Positions 16,687-23,927 of a stretch of DNA of 64,000 nucleotides are shown piece after piece. The DNA is taken from contig CABIZO010000006.1 of the NCBI GenBank assembly GCA_902363255.1, positions 124,001 to 188,000 on the forward strand, read 5' to 3'. Every line of letters begins with the position of its first letter. The first letter of the stretch is position 1. The notes under the pieces were generated by a model. That model did no database searches and had not been told where the DNA came from. It was given only the letters and a program-made list of their open reading frames with translations. Position numbers and translations under genes: made by a program. Source of the stretch: Peptostreptococcaceae bacterium. Lineage in GTDB: Bacteria > Bacillota > Clostridia > Peptostreptococcales > Peptostreptococcaceae.

Positions 16687-16877
16687 GTAGAGTTTTAGTA
16701 CTACCTCAATTTAATTTTAAAGGTAAGTTTAAGTTACCTTCGACAACTGTGCTAAAAGGTACGAAGTAGGAATTAACAGTAAACAGTTTTCAGTTTGGAA
16801 TTGAGGGGTTTGGGGTGTCCCCAACAGTATCAGTTTTCAGTTTCAGTTTTAAGCAAGGATTGAAAATCCGTAGCTTA

Positions 16878-16904
16878 GGGTAAAGCAACTTGTTTGCTTT
16901 GCCC
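16878..16904. other. Imperfect hairpin in the origin region
   Basis: GGGTAAAGCAA pairs with TTGCTTTGCCC (one G-T). It lies among repeated CAGTTTTCAGTTT motifs (16785-16797 and 16831-16843) between the palindrome and the iterons. Confidence 0.4.
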
Positions 16905-16972
16905 TCTTCTATTTATTTGCTTTGAAAGTATCTATTATATATATATCTATTATTTTCTATTAATAACCCCCC

Positions 16973-17071
16973 CCTTTTTGTGCACTTGTAAACACCTTTT
17001 TGTGCGTTTTTTAATTTTATACCCTACCCTTTTTGTGCGTTTTTTAATTTTACATACTACCCTTTTTGTGC
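16973..17071 (+). repeat. Iteron array, putative replication origin
   Basis: Four exact copies of CCTTTTTGTGC start at 16973, 16995, 17028 and 17061. Spacings are 22, 33 and 33 bp, whole numbers of 11-bp turns. The last two units are near-identical over about 30 bp. An inverted core (GCACAAA) follows at 17094. An AT-rich tract (16905-16966) lies beside the array. Placement just downstream of a rep gene is as in SaPI origins. Confidence 0.75.
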
Positions 17072-17129
17072 ACCCTATAAAAACAGCTTTTATGCACAAA
17101 ATTGTTTACTGAAACTTGGAATAAAAAAA

Positions 17130-17151
17130 TAAGGGTGATTTCTCACCCTTA
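17130..17151 (-). terminator. Terminator after rep
   Basis: Perfect 9-bp stem TAAGGGTGA / TCACCCTTA with a 4-nt loop and TTTTTTTA on the minus strand. Confidence 0.85.
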
Positions 17152-17157
17152 ATTGAT

Positions 17158-17853
17158 TTATACTAAACAGTAATATATATTCTTTTTAAGTTTATTTTTT
17201 GTGAAAGTTTTTTCTATTTTAATACATCCTATATCTTCTAATGTTTCTAAAAATAAATTTAAACTCTTTCTGTTGCCATCTTTTTTAACATTATACCCTA
17301 ACATTTCTAATAATTGGCTTTGTGTCAAAGTGCATTTTCCATAAATGTTACAATATTTTTTTAATATTAAAAATAAGGCAACACCTTCTGACTTAATGCA
17401 AGTTACAAGCTTTTGTATTTGTCTTTGGTCAAAGTCAAGTAAAACATAGTCACCCTCTAAATTACATAATTTTTTATATTTCCCAAAGTCATCTTCAAAA
17501 ATATCTTCACTTAAAAGATTTAACTCTTCAAGTTTTTTAAGTGCTTTTGAAACTGTATTTCTTGAACTTGCTTTTGCACATCCCTTTGCTATTTGTGTTG
17601 TATTTAAAAGTTCAACATATATTTTTCTATAATCTGCTTTATTTTCTTCATCAAAATTCGAATTTAATTGTAAATATCCATATACAACATAGTTCATAGT
17701 ACCTTTTTTTAATAAATCTATACAATTCATATAAAATTCTCCCTCATCATTAATCTCTTCTGATTTTATTTTTACAGGAAATCTTCTTTTTCCCATTTTT
17801 CCTTCTTGGTTCATTTCTTTATATAAATCATCTGATATTTTTTTTATTGACAT
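17158..17853 (-). CDS. Winged-helix replication initiator
   Basis: About 231 aa in two winged-helix-like halves: residues 40-120 (MNYVVYGYLQL...SRNTVSKALKKLEELNLL) and 150-231 (VALFLILKKY, LTQSQLLEMLGYNV, FLETLEDIGCIKIEK). This two-domain plan is that of iteron-binding Rep proteins. The start at 17853 has AGAGGT upstream; the frame opens earlier, at 17874. Iterons lie just downstream. The family is not certain; the role is inferred from fold and context. Confidence 0.65.
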   Translation of the reverse strand: MSIKKISDDLYKEMNQEGKMGKRRFPVKIKSEEINDEGEFYMNCIDLLKKGTMNYVVYGYLQLNSNFDEENKADYRKIYVELLNTTQIAKGCAKASSRNTVSKALKKLEELNLLSEDIFEDDFGKYKKLCNLEGDYVLLDFDQRQIQKLVTCIKSEGVALFLILKKYCNIYGKCTLTQSQLLEMLGYNVKKDGNRKSLNLFLETLEDIGCIKIEKTFTKNKLKKNIYYCLV

Positions 17854-17911
17854 ATTTATACCTCTTTCTGCCATCTTTAGACATTTTAATTTTTTCGTTT
17901 ATTGTGTTCAT
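17828..17911 (-). CDS. Possible 27-aa leader peptide overlapping rep
   Basis: An ATG at 17911 with the strongest ribosome site in the area (TTAGGAGGAT, 7 nt away) opens a 27-codon frame, MNTINEKIKMSKDGRKRYK and on, ending at 17828. It overlaps the rep start in another frame. It may couple or tune rep translation. Confidence 0.4.
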   Translation of the reverse strand: MNTINEKIKMSKDGRKRYKYVNKKNIR

Positions 17912-18028
17912 TTTTTCATCCTCCTAAGTTAACTTTATTGGCTATGTTATATAAATAAAGACTTAAAAAATCCTGTAAAATCTTTTTACTAATGAGGTTA
18001 AAAATTTATTAATATAATATAAATAAAA

Positions 18029-18052
18029 AAAGCCGTAACTTAATACGGCTTT
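18029..18052 (-). terminator. Terminator after the antirepressor gene
   Basis: AAAGCCGTA / TACGGCTTT stem, 6-nt loop, T7 on the minus strand. Confidence 0.85.
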
Positions 18053-18100
18053 AATAATTTATTATTAAATTATTCATTCTTACTCCTTCAAATAGTTCAA

Positions 18101-18120
18101 ACAGGTACAATTGCACCTGT
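18101..18120 (+). terminator. Plus-strand terminator facing the element genes
   Basis: ACAGGT..ACCTGT stem extended by an inner GCAATTGT-like pairing and followed by T7 on the plus strand. No plus-strand gene is seen upstream, so it may stop antisense transcription. Confidence 0.6.
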
Positions 18121-18131
18121 TTTTTTTGTTT

Positions 18132-18986
18132 CTATATTAGTCCTTCTTTACTTAATTTCTTGTAAATATATTCTTGTCCTTTAGGAGTTATTAGTGTAAC
18201 TGGTTTATATCTACCATTTTTTAATGCCTTTTGCCTAACCACAAAATACTCTTTATCAATATACTTTTGCTCTGGTATGTTGTGTTTTGCTCCATAAAAT
18301 TTTACACCCATAGATAAATATTCATCTTCTTGAAGTATCTTTAAATCTCTTAACATTTGCATAAGTCTATTTCTTCCAATACCTAAAGTTTTTCCAAGTA
18401 ATGAAAAGTCACTATTTTTTCCCTTATCAATAAACCTTTCATATACTTCAACTTTAGGCTCTTGCTCTTTTATTTTTTCTATTAATGGTCTAGTTTCCAT
18501 TTCAACAAGTTGTTTACTTGCAGAAATACCTTCTTGACCGCCTTTATATATTTTATATACTAATTCTTTTTCAATTTGCTCTTGGTTTATTTGTTCACGC
18601 ATAGCAAAGTATTTTCTTCTAAATTCTTTTCTAATTGTTTTAGCTCTGTCAGTTCTCATAAGTTGAACTAAAGCTATATATCCCTGTTCTGATAGCAAGT
18701 ATATATTATTTGCTTTTGATATCTCCATTTTTGTAAATCCTAACTGTTCTAATTTGTAGTGATTACCACGCACCACAATTTTTAAATCTATAATATCTAC
18801 TCCAATTTCAAATTCATCAATATTACTATTGATTAATCTATTTATTTCTTTAACTTCTTGTTCGTGTATGTCCGCAACTGTTTTTACAAGTACACATCTT
18901 TTCCCTTCTCCAAATGCTCCCTCTAAGTTTGGTACTTTTACTCCCATAAATTCTGTATAGCTTTTTGCTCTTAGTTTCATATTCAT
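18132..18986 (-). CDS. Phage antirepressor, ORF6N plus KilA-C type
   Basis: 284 aa. The N-terminal domain (NRLINSNIDEFEIGVDIIDLK, LYLLSEQGYIALVQLM with KTIRKEFRRKYFAMRE) is ORF6N-like. The C-terminal domain (DFSLLGKTLGIGRNRLMQMLRDLKIL, YKPVTLITPKGQEYI) is a KilA-C/ANT winged helix. Such proteins relieve repression in phages and satellites. An upstream element (19005-19032) is shared with the tail-protein gene. Its own terminator follows. Confidence 0.82.
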   Translation of the reverse strand: MNMKLRAKSYTEFMGVKVPNLEGAFGEGKRCVLVKTVADIHEQEVKEINRLINSNIDEFEIGVDIIDLKIVVRGNHYKLEQLGFTKMEISKANNIYLLSEQGYIALVQLMRTDRAKTIRKEFRRKYFAMREQINQEQIEKELVYKIYKGGQEGISASKQLVEMETRPLIEKIKEQEPKVEVYERFIDKGKNSDFSLLGKTLGIGRNRLMQMLRDLKILQEDEYLSMGVKFYGAKHNIPEQKYIDKEYFVVRQKALKNGRYKPVTLITPKGQEYIYKKLSKEGLI

Positions 18987-19004
18987 TTACCTTTCTTTAA
19001 TTAA

Positions 19005-19032
19005 TTTAAATATCTTTTAATTAGTTGATCTG
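19005..19032 (-). promoter_or_regulatory. Shared upstream element, copy 2 (before the antirepressor)
   Basis: Matches 13631-13658 at 25 of 28 positions and lies at the same distance from the start codon of its gene. Confidence 0.55.
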
Positions 19033-19058
19033 TTTCTCAATATCCAACCAAATAAAAA

Positions 19059-19080
19059 AAGCAACCATAAAAATGGCTGC
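19059..19080 (-). terminator. Terminator after the small HTH gene
   Basis: GCAACCAT / ATGGCTGC stem (one mismatch), loop AAAA, T7 on the minus strand. Confidence 0.8.
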
Positions 19081-19275
19081 TTAAATTACTTCTTCAATTT
19101 CAAAATATTTCTGTGCTAGTTCTAACACACGTCTTTTCATTTTTTTACTTCCTAACTTTTTACCTTGTGCTAGTTGATTTAAATATACTCTTGATACATC
19201 AAGTTTTCTTTCTATAAACTGTTTGCTCACACCGTACTCTTCTAATAATATTTCTAAAACGTCCTTAATTGTCAT
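19081..19275 (-). CDS. Small HTH regulator
   Basis: 64 aa: EEYGVSKQFIERKLDVSRVYLNQLAQGKKL is a Cro/CI-like helix-turn-helix, with a basic helix after it. It may be a regulator like Stl or Xis. It sits between the PIN-like gene and the antirepressor, with its own terminator and upstream element. Confidence 0.7.
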   Translation of the reverse strand: MTIKDVLEILLEEYGVSKQFIERKLDVSRVYLNQLAQGKKLGSKKMKRRVLELAQKYFEIEEVI

Positions 19276-19312
19276 AGGTTATACCCTCCAAAATTTATTT
19301 ATAGGATAGTTT

Positions 19313-19347
19313 AAATAATTTACTATCTTATAACTATTAGTATTTTA
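19313..19347 (-). promoter_or_regulatory. Shared upstream element, variant copy (before the small HTH)
   Basis: Contains ATAGTTTAAAT and ATCTTATAAC, the same two blocks found next to each other at 13628-13646, but here separated by 8 extra bases. Confidence 0.4.
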
Positions 19348-19488
19348 AATGGAGTTGCTACAACCTATATTTATAAAGTTTTTTATTAATTAGTAAAAAT
19401 ATTGCTCTAAATAAAAATATGATTTTATTTATGAATTATATTATAAAGATTACTATAAACTTAATTTATTATATCAAAATACATTATT

Positions 19489-20463
19489 TTATAATGATTT
19501 AAGTATACTCATATAATGCTTTTCAAAATCATCTTTATTCATATTTTTTATAAATTCTAATCTCACTGGAGAATTAAGAGTTAGGTAATCATATTTATCC
19601 AACACATAGTTCCATACATCAGCTTTAAAATATCTCTCATTTAAATCTACTGCAGGCATTAATATATTATCTCGAAAATCAAATGTTTCCTCATCACTAT
19701 CAAGAATTGAATTTGCATAGGTAGCTAAATTTTTATCAGCGGTTATAAAACATATATTATGAATGTTTGCTATAGGAGTATCATTGAAACTTCTTGCGGG
19801 AAGGTCATTAATTAATCTCAAAAAAAATATATCCCAACAGCCATTAAATATATTTTTATCACTTATCTTTCTCGAATCAAGTTTAAATAAATTTCTAAAT
19901 AAATTCTTTCTAGTATTATCGTTTGAAAATAGAAAATATGTAATTAGAGCAAATTCATAAGACAGCAACATTTTATGTTCATCATCTATAAAATTTATTA
20001 GTTGCTCATATACCTCTTTGTTAGAAAGTTTTAAATTATATAAATTAGAAAATTTTTTAATTAAACATAAACTTGGTAAAAAAGTTTCATTCACTTTTGC
20101 ATTTTCTATTAAACTAGAAAATTCTTGCTTTTTAGAACTATAGGTAGCTTTAGTATTCTTTTGATAATCACTTTCTATAAATAAACCATTAATACATTTT
20201 AGTAGAGTACTTTCTTTGTTTTTATCTATTTTATTATTATTACTATCCCAGCAAAGTTCCCCTATTGCAGCACCTGCTAAAATATCTTTTCCTTTTAATT
20301 CATTATATAAACCTAGATATGTATCTAGCCTATCTCTATTTGTAAAACGATTATAATATAAATCACTTAACCCTACAACAATATTGGAGTCTAGAATATA
20401 AGTTATATGTCTACCTGGATTTCTTACTGACGAATTTAAATAATATATTTTTTCTGTACTCAT
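19489..20463 (-). CDS. PIN-like protein, possible cargo nuclease
   Basis: 324 aa, mostly helical. YILDSNIVVGLSDLY near residue 22 looks like the first strand and Asp of a PIN domain. GAAIGELCWD near 63 could give the second acid, and CFITADKNLATYANSIL near 235 the last strand and Asp of the fold. If so it is a metal-dependent RNase. It is flanked by AT-rich gaps and lies in the accessory position near integrase, where satellites carry anti-phage genes. No known family is recognised. Confidence 0.5.
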   Translation of the reverse strand: MSTEKIYYLNSSVRNPGRHITYILDSNIVVGLSDLYYNRFTNRDRLDTYLGLYNELKGKDILAGAAIGELCWDSNNNKIDKNKESTLLKCINGLFIESDYQKNTKATYSSKKQEFSSLIENAKVNETFLPSLCLIKKFSNLYNLKLSNKEVYEQLINFIDDEHKMLLSYEFALITYFLFSNDNTRKNLFRNLFKLDSRKISDKNIFNGCWDIFFLRLINDLPARSFNDTPIANIHNICFITADKNLATYANSILDSDEETFDFRDNILMPAVDLNERYFKADVWNYVLDKYDYLTLNSPVRLEFIKNMNKDDFEKHYMSILKSL

Positions 20464-20615
20464 ATATATTCCCTTTCATATTTCATTATAATTGTAAAAT
20501 GATTTAACATAAAATTCAAACTTTAAGTATAAAATATTGAATTTATTACTTTCTTAGTTCTGATAAAAATAAACATTATCTAAAACCATTAAAAATAATT
20601 AACTTTATAACTCAG

Positions 20616-20864
20616 TTATTTATTTTGTATATATTGCATACCTAAAATAGTTATTTCAATATCAATATAATTATTTTTTGTTTTCGTAAATATGATATAA
20701 CCCTCTTGCTCTAATTTATTCATTCCCATATCAAATAACTCTCCGTTAAATTTCCTATCACTATTGCAAAACTTTATTTCTAATATATCCTTATCCACAA
20801 GACCTCCATTCTCTTGATTTTCATTATATATCAGCATTAAAATTAACTCTTCATATTTCTTCAT
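20616..20864 (-). CDS. Small winged-helix protein
   Basis: About 82 aa: YEELILMLIYNENQENGGLVDKDILEIKF then MNKLEQEGYIIFTKT, a compact winged helix like the N-terminus of its neighbour. AAGGAAGG favours the ATG at 20864 over a GTG at 20873. Together with the next gene it could act as a regulator or excisionase. Confidence 0.6.
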   Translation of the reverse strand: MKKYEELILMLIYNENQENGGLVDKDILEIKFCNSDRKFNGELFDMGMNKLEQEGYIIFTKTKNNYIDIEITILGMQYIQNK

Positions 20865-20878
20865 TGTGTTCACCTTCC

Positions 20879-21304
20879 TTATATCATTTTATCTATTTGA
20901 TGATTGATAACTTCTGATAGTACTCTCACTCCAAAATCTTTTAATTGCTCCATACCCCAATTACCGCATTTTTCTACAACTCTACTTACTTTGCTCTTAG
21001 CATTATCAGTATTATTTATACCTATAATTTTTTCAACATAATCTATTCCATAAGGTGTCATCTTAGCAAAATCTAACATTACCATAGCTATTCCCCATTG
21101 ATTTCCTTCTCTTTGCTTTTTGCTTGTTACAACTCTACTATTATTTATATATCCTTCATTTTCTAACTTAGCTATTGCTATATCAAACTTTTCTTTTTCT
21201 ATACCTAAACTAGTTGGTGTAACTTCTTTATGTATCATAGGTATGTCTTTTTGATACTCTGTATATATAGCAACTAATATTTGTTGTTTTACATCTAATT
21301 CCAT
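20879..21304 (-). CDS. YjcQ-like winged-helix protein
   Basis: 141 aa. VKQQILVAIYTEYQKD, FDIAIAKLENEGYI and MTPYGIDYVEKI make up a YjcQ-type winged helix (residues 5-95), and a basic amphipathic tail follows. YjcQ-type proteins are found in prophages of Firmicutes. It ends 14 bp before the next gene and is probably in one transcript with it. Confidence 0.7.
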   Translation of the reverse strand: MELDVKQQILVAIYTEYQKDIPMIHKEVTPTSLGIEKEKFDIAIAKLENEGYINNSRVVTSKKQREGNQWGIAMVMLDFAKMTPYGIDYVEKIIGINNTDNAKSKVSRVVEKCGNWGMEQLKDFGVRVLSEVINHQIDKMI

Positions 21305-21424
21305 TATTTCCCCCTTATTTATCTAATTTACCATTATTGTAGCACATAAAGTTATTTCATTACTGTTTATGTATTTCTATTTACTTATTTATCAAATATA
21401 GTAATATATTATTTACTCTTAAAG

Positions 21425-22001
21425 TATATCAACTGTTTCCAAAAATTTTGTTTTTTATTATTCATGTTGTAATTACCTAATCACTAATGCTATGCTTAGG
21501 GGATTCTAGGCTTTTGGAAACAGTTATACCTAACAACCAAAAACTAAAAATAGTTAATGATTGATAGATATAAGCGATATACTATTATGCTCTTTTTCAT
21601 CTGAGTATCCCGTATAACTCTACTTTAGCTTACCTCTCACAAGGATATTCTTTTTACGTTGGTACAAGCCCTCAACAACTCTATTGAGATAAAGAATACT
21701 ACTATTTTATATCACTATAAAATACTTGATATTTCCTCCAGACCCTTCTTGGTGGTCATCACCTAGCATTACAAGTACAAACGGTGTAAAGCAGAAAATA
21801 ATCCTCCTTGTAACTGTTGATTTTATAGCATTGGCTCAACTCACCTTATGATATATTTATAGTTGCTCTTTTGCTCTTAACAACTACTTGACCACTTAAA
21901 TTTAAACTGTTATAATTTTGGTACAAGATTTTCTTATTAAATTTTTAGCGATTTTTGATTTGAGTTCTTGTGTAAAGAGGTGTTACCAGCACCTCTTTTT
22001 T
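21425..22001 (+). ncRNA. Candidate large structured RNA of ~570 nt
   Basis: A 700-bp stretch without a gene. The plus strand holds many nested stems and ends in a strong terminator (21974-21998). Stems: 21431-21444 with 21512-21525 (14 bp perfect, around CCTAA..TTAGG); ATTCTTT with AAAGAAT around CTCAA..TTGAG (about 21648-21698); 21703-21711 with 21716-21724; GGTG..CACC near 21750; and TTACAAG with CTTGTAA (about 21768-21814). It resembles in size, layout and location the large ornate RNAs of phages (ROOL, GOLLD), but I cannot match a consensus by eye. Confidence 0.4.
21974..21998 (+). terminator. Strong plus-strand terminator opposite integrase
   Basis: Perfect 9-bp stem AAAGAGGTG / CACCTCTTT with a 7-nt loop and T-run on the plus strand. 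On the minus strand it can also fold after int, but with a weaker T-tract. Confidence 0.85.
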
Positions 22002-22006
22002 ATTGC

Positions 22007-22915
22007 CTATCTTAAATTCATTAATGGGCTCGTTATTGCTCCCATTTCTACAACTTCACTATCTTTTATTGATTGAAGATATCTTTTTGTAATGCTTACA
22101 GTTTCATGACCTAATAATCTTGATAAAGTATAAATATCTAGTCCATTTTTTAAATGCCTTTGTGAGTAATAATGCCTAAATGTATGCGGTGAACACCTTA
22201 TGCTACCTCGTACATCACATTCCGCTCCACATAGCCTTACAACTCGTTCTATTGCTTCTATGGTTAATGGATTACCTCTATAAGATAAAAAATAATTAGT
22301 ATATTTCATGGTATTATTTTTATAATAACTAGCCTTTGCTCTTTCGTATTTCATCATCTGTTTTTTCAAAACAGGTGATATGGGTAAAAATCTTTCTTTA
22401 TTACCTTTTCCAACTATTTTTAAGTTGTTTTCAAATATATTTAAGCTATCCATTTCACAAAGTTCATTTGCTCTAATACCTAAATCAACTAAGCAATATA
22501 TAATAGTCTTATTTCTTATGCTCATAAAATCTCTTCCTTTGTAGTAGCTCAACATTTCTTTTACTTCTTCATCTGTAAATGTTTCAATTACTGTTTTGCC
22601 TTCCTTTTGCCAATTAACTTTTTCCATTGGATTAGTCTCTATGTATTCTTCATTATTACAATATTTAAAAAATGCTCTAAGAGATTTATAAACGTTATTT
22701 ATATAACTTGCTTTGTTTCCTTTTCGTTTCATAAATGTTGCATAATTTTTAATATGCCTTGGATTTATTTCATCAAGGGTATGTATTTCATACTCACTTT
22801 TTAGGTATGCAAATGTTTGATTAATATTATTTCGGTATGTTTTTATAGTTCTTATTGAAATGTTTCTTGATTGTAAATCAAATACAAACTCTTCTAGTAA
22901 CTCATTTAATTGCAT
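22007..22915 (-). CDS. Tyrosine integrase of the element
   Basis: 302 aa, XerC/D-like. The N-terminal SAM-like core-binding domain spans residues 1-95 and the catalytic domain 110-290. Active-site residues are visible: Arg in LGIRANELCEM, HTFRHYYSQRHL (H-x-x-R), LLGHETVS (H) and TKRYLQ (Tyr). It lies 0.2 kb from the right att core and would mediate site-specific insertion into the 3' end of yebC. Its ribosome site is inside a terminator-like hairpin (22920-22969). Confidence 0.95.
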   Translation of the reverse strand: MQLNELLEEFVFDLQSRNISIRTIKTYRNNINQTFAYLKSEYEIHTLDEINPRHIKNYATFMKRKGNKASYINNVYKSLRAFFKYCNNEEYIETNPMEKVNWQKEGKTVIETFTDEEVKEMLSYYKGRDFMSIRNKTIIYCLVDLGIRANELCEMDSLNIFENNLKIVGKGNKERFLPISPVLKKQMMKYERAKASYYKNNTMKYTNYFLSYRGNPLTIEAIERVVRLCGAECDVRGSIRCSPHTFRHYYSQRHLKNGLDIYTLSRLLGHETVSITKRYLQSIKDSEVVEMGAITSPLMNLR

Positions 22916-22919
22916 AAAA

Positions 22920-22969
22920 AAATACCTCCTTTCATAGAAATTTATATATTTCTATAAAAAGAGGTATTT
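22920..22969 (-). promoter_or_regulatory. Terminator-like hairpin holding the integrase ribosome site
   Basis: On the minus strand AAATACCTC pairs with GAGGTATTT around an inner TAGAAAT / ATTTCTA stem, followed by TTTTTTT. The GGAGG of int is in the 3' arm, 8-9 nt before its ATG. The hairpin can stop transcripts arriving from yebC and also hide the ribosome site in any read-through RNA. Confidence 0.7.
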
Positions 22970-22994
22970 CATAATCAAGATTAAAAAAATCTTA

Positions 22995-23008
22995 AACGTA
23001 TGTCGTAA
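22995..23008 (+). other. Putative integrase arm-type site, right arm 1
   Basis: AACGTATGTCGTAA; fits AACGTATRTCRTAA with the sites at 23024 and 8285. Confidence 0.55.
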
Positions 23009-23023
23009 TCAAGCTCATTTTTT

Positions 23024-23037
23024 AACGTATATCATAA
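23024..23037 (+). other. Putative integrase arm-type site, right arm 2
   Basis: AACGTATATCATAA, 29 bp after the first copy and in the same orientation. Confidence 0.55.
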
Positions 23038-23080
23038 CTATACATTAATTAAAACGTTGAAATTACTATGTTTTATATAA

Positions 23081-23800
23081 CTACTCTGTTATTTCCCAGT
23101 TATGGAATACATTTTGTACATCGTCATCATCTTCAAGTAAGTCTATTAATTTTTCCATAGATTTAACTTGAGATTCATCAGATAATACAGTAGTTGTTTG
23201 AGGCACTAATTTAACATCAGCAGATACGAATTCATATCCTTTTTCTAAAAGTGCATCTCTAACAGCATTGAAGTCTTCTGGAGTTGTTACAACTTCGAAT
23301 CCATCTTCTTCTGTTATTATATCATCTGCTCCAGCTTCTAAAGCATCATCCATAAGTTGATCTTCAGTTATACCTTCAGCAGCTATTAATATTTGTCCTT
23401 TTCTATCGAACATAAATCCAACGCAACCAGTAGTTCCTAAGTTACCACCGTTTTTATCGAAGTAGTATCTTACGTTACCAGCAGTTCTGTTTTTATTATC
23501 AGTTAATGTTTCAACTATAACAGCTACTCCACCTGGTCCATATCCTTCATAAGTGTTTGCGAAGTAATCTTCACCTGCACCAGCTCCAGCACCTTTTGCT
23601 ATAGCTCTATTTATATTATCATTTGGCATATTGTCAGCTTTAGCTTTATCTATAGCTGTTTTTAAAGCTGCATTGTATTCTGGATCTCCTCCACCTTCTT
23701 TAGCTGCAACAGTTATAGCTCTTGCATGCTTAGTGAATACTGATGCTCTCTTTGCATCTTGTTTACCTTTTCTATTGATAATGTTACCTATACGACCCAT
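23081..23800 (-). CDS. yebC: YebC/PmpR-family protein, 3' end rewritten by integration
   Basis: 239 aa of the YebC/TACO1 family, which in bacteria affects transcription or helps ribosomes through difficult stretches. GRIGNIINRKGKQDAKRA at the start, GGGDPEYNAALKTAID, GYGPGGVAVIVE and TLTDNKNRTAGNVRYYF are diagnostic. The C-terminus now reads NWEITE; the stranded copy at 8166-8180 shows it was NWEQE. The protein should remain functional. Transcription now runs toward the integrase gene. Confidence 0.97.
   Translation of the reverse strand: MGRIGNIINRKGKQDAKRASVFTKHARAITVAAKEGGGDPEYNAALKTAIDKAKADNMPNDNINRAIAKGAGAGAGEDYFANTYEGYGPGGVAVIVETLTDNKNRTAGNVRYYFDKNGGNLGTTGCVGFMFDRKGQILIAAEGITEDQLMDDALEAGADDIITEEDGFEVVTTPEDFNAVRDALLEKGYEFVSADVKLVPQTTTVLSDESQVKSMEKLIDLLEDDDDVQNVFHNWEITE
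23093..23133. repeat. Right attachment site inside yebC (att core, 41 bp)
   Basis: Perfect 41-bp match to 8175-8215. It covers codons near the end of yebC; the element supplies the last three codons (ITE) and the stop. Confidence 0.93.
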
Positions 23801-23927
23801 AGTTCCACTCCTTATTTCTTATGTGTTTTCCACATTAAAATTAAATGTTATTAACACCGTAAATTTTAACATAAAAAATCAAATTAGTAAATGTATGTAC
23901 TTATTATTGAAAATTTTTATATAGACT

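Larger units (their letters stand above)
8175..23133. mobile_element. Integrated phage-satellite-like element (14,918 bp per unit)
   Basis: Bounded by 41-bp perfect direct repeats. It encodes a tyrosine integrase at the right end, regulators, a replication initiator with iterons, HK97-type capsid, protease, portal, a tail protein, a TerS-like protein and nuclease-like genes, all on the minus strand. It has no recognisable large terminase, tape measure, fibre or lysis genes. The target is the 3' end of yebC. A capsid-encoding satellite that needs a helper phage fits best; a trimmed prophage is the alternative. Confidence 0.85.

Noticed and set aside
16971..17071. The repeats before rep's terminator taken as a CRISPR array.
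   Set aside because: Units are 11-33 bp with uneven spacing and no unique spacers; they fit iterons.
8175..23133. A complete inducible prophage.
   Set aside because: 14.9 kb with one tail gene and no terminase large subunit, tape measure or lysis genes cannot encode a self-sufficient phage.
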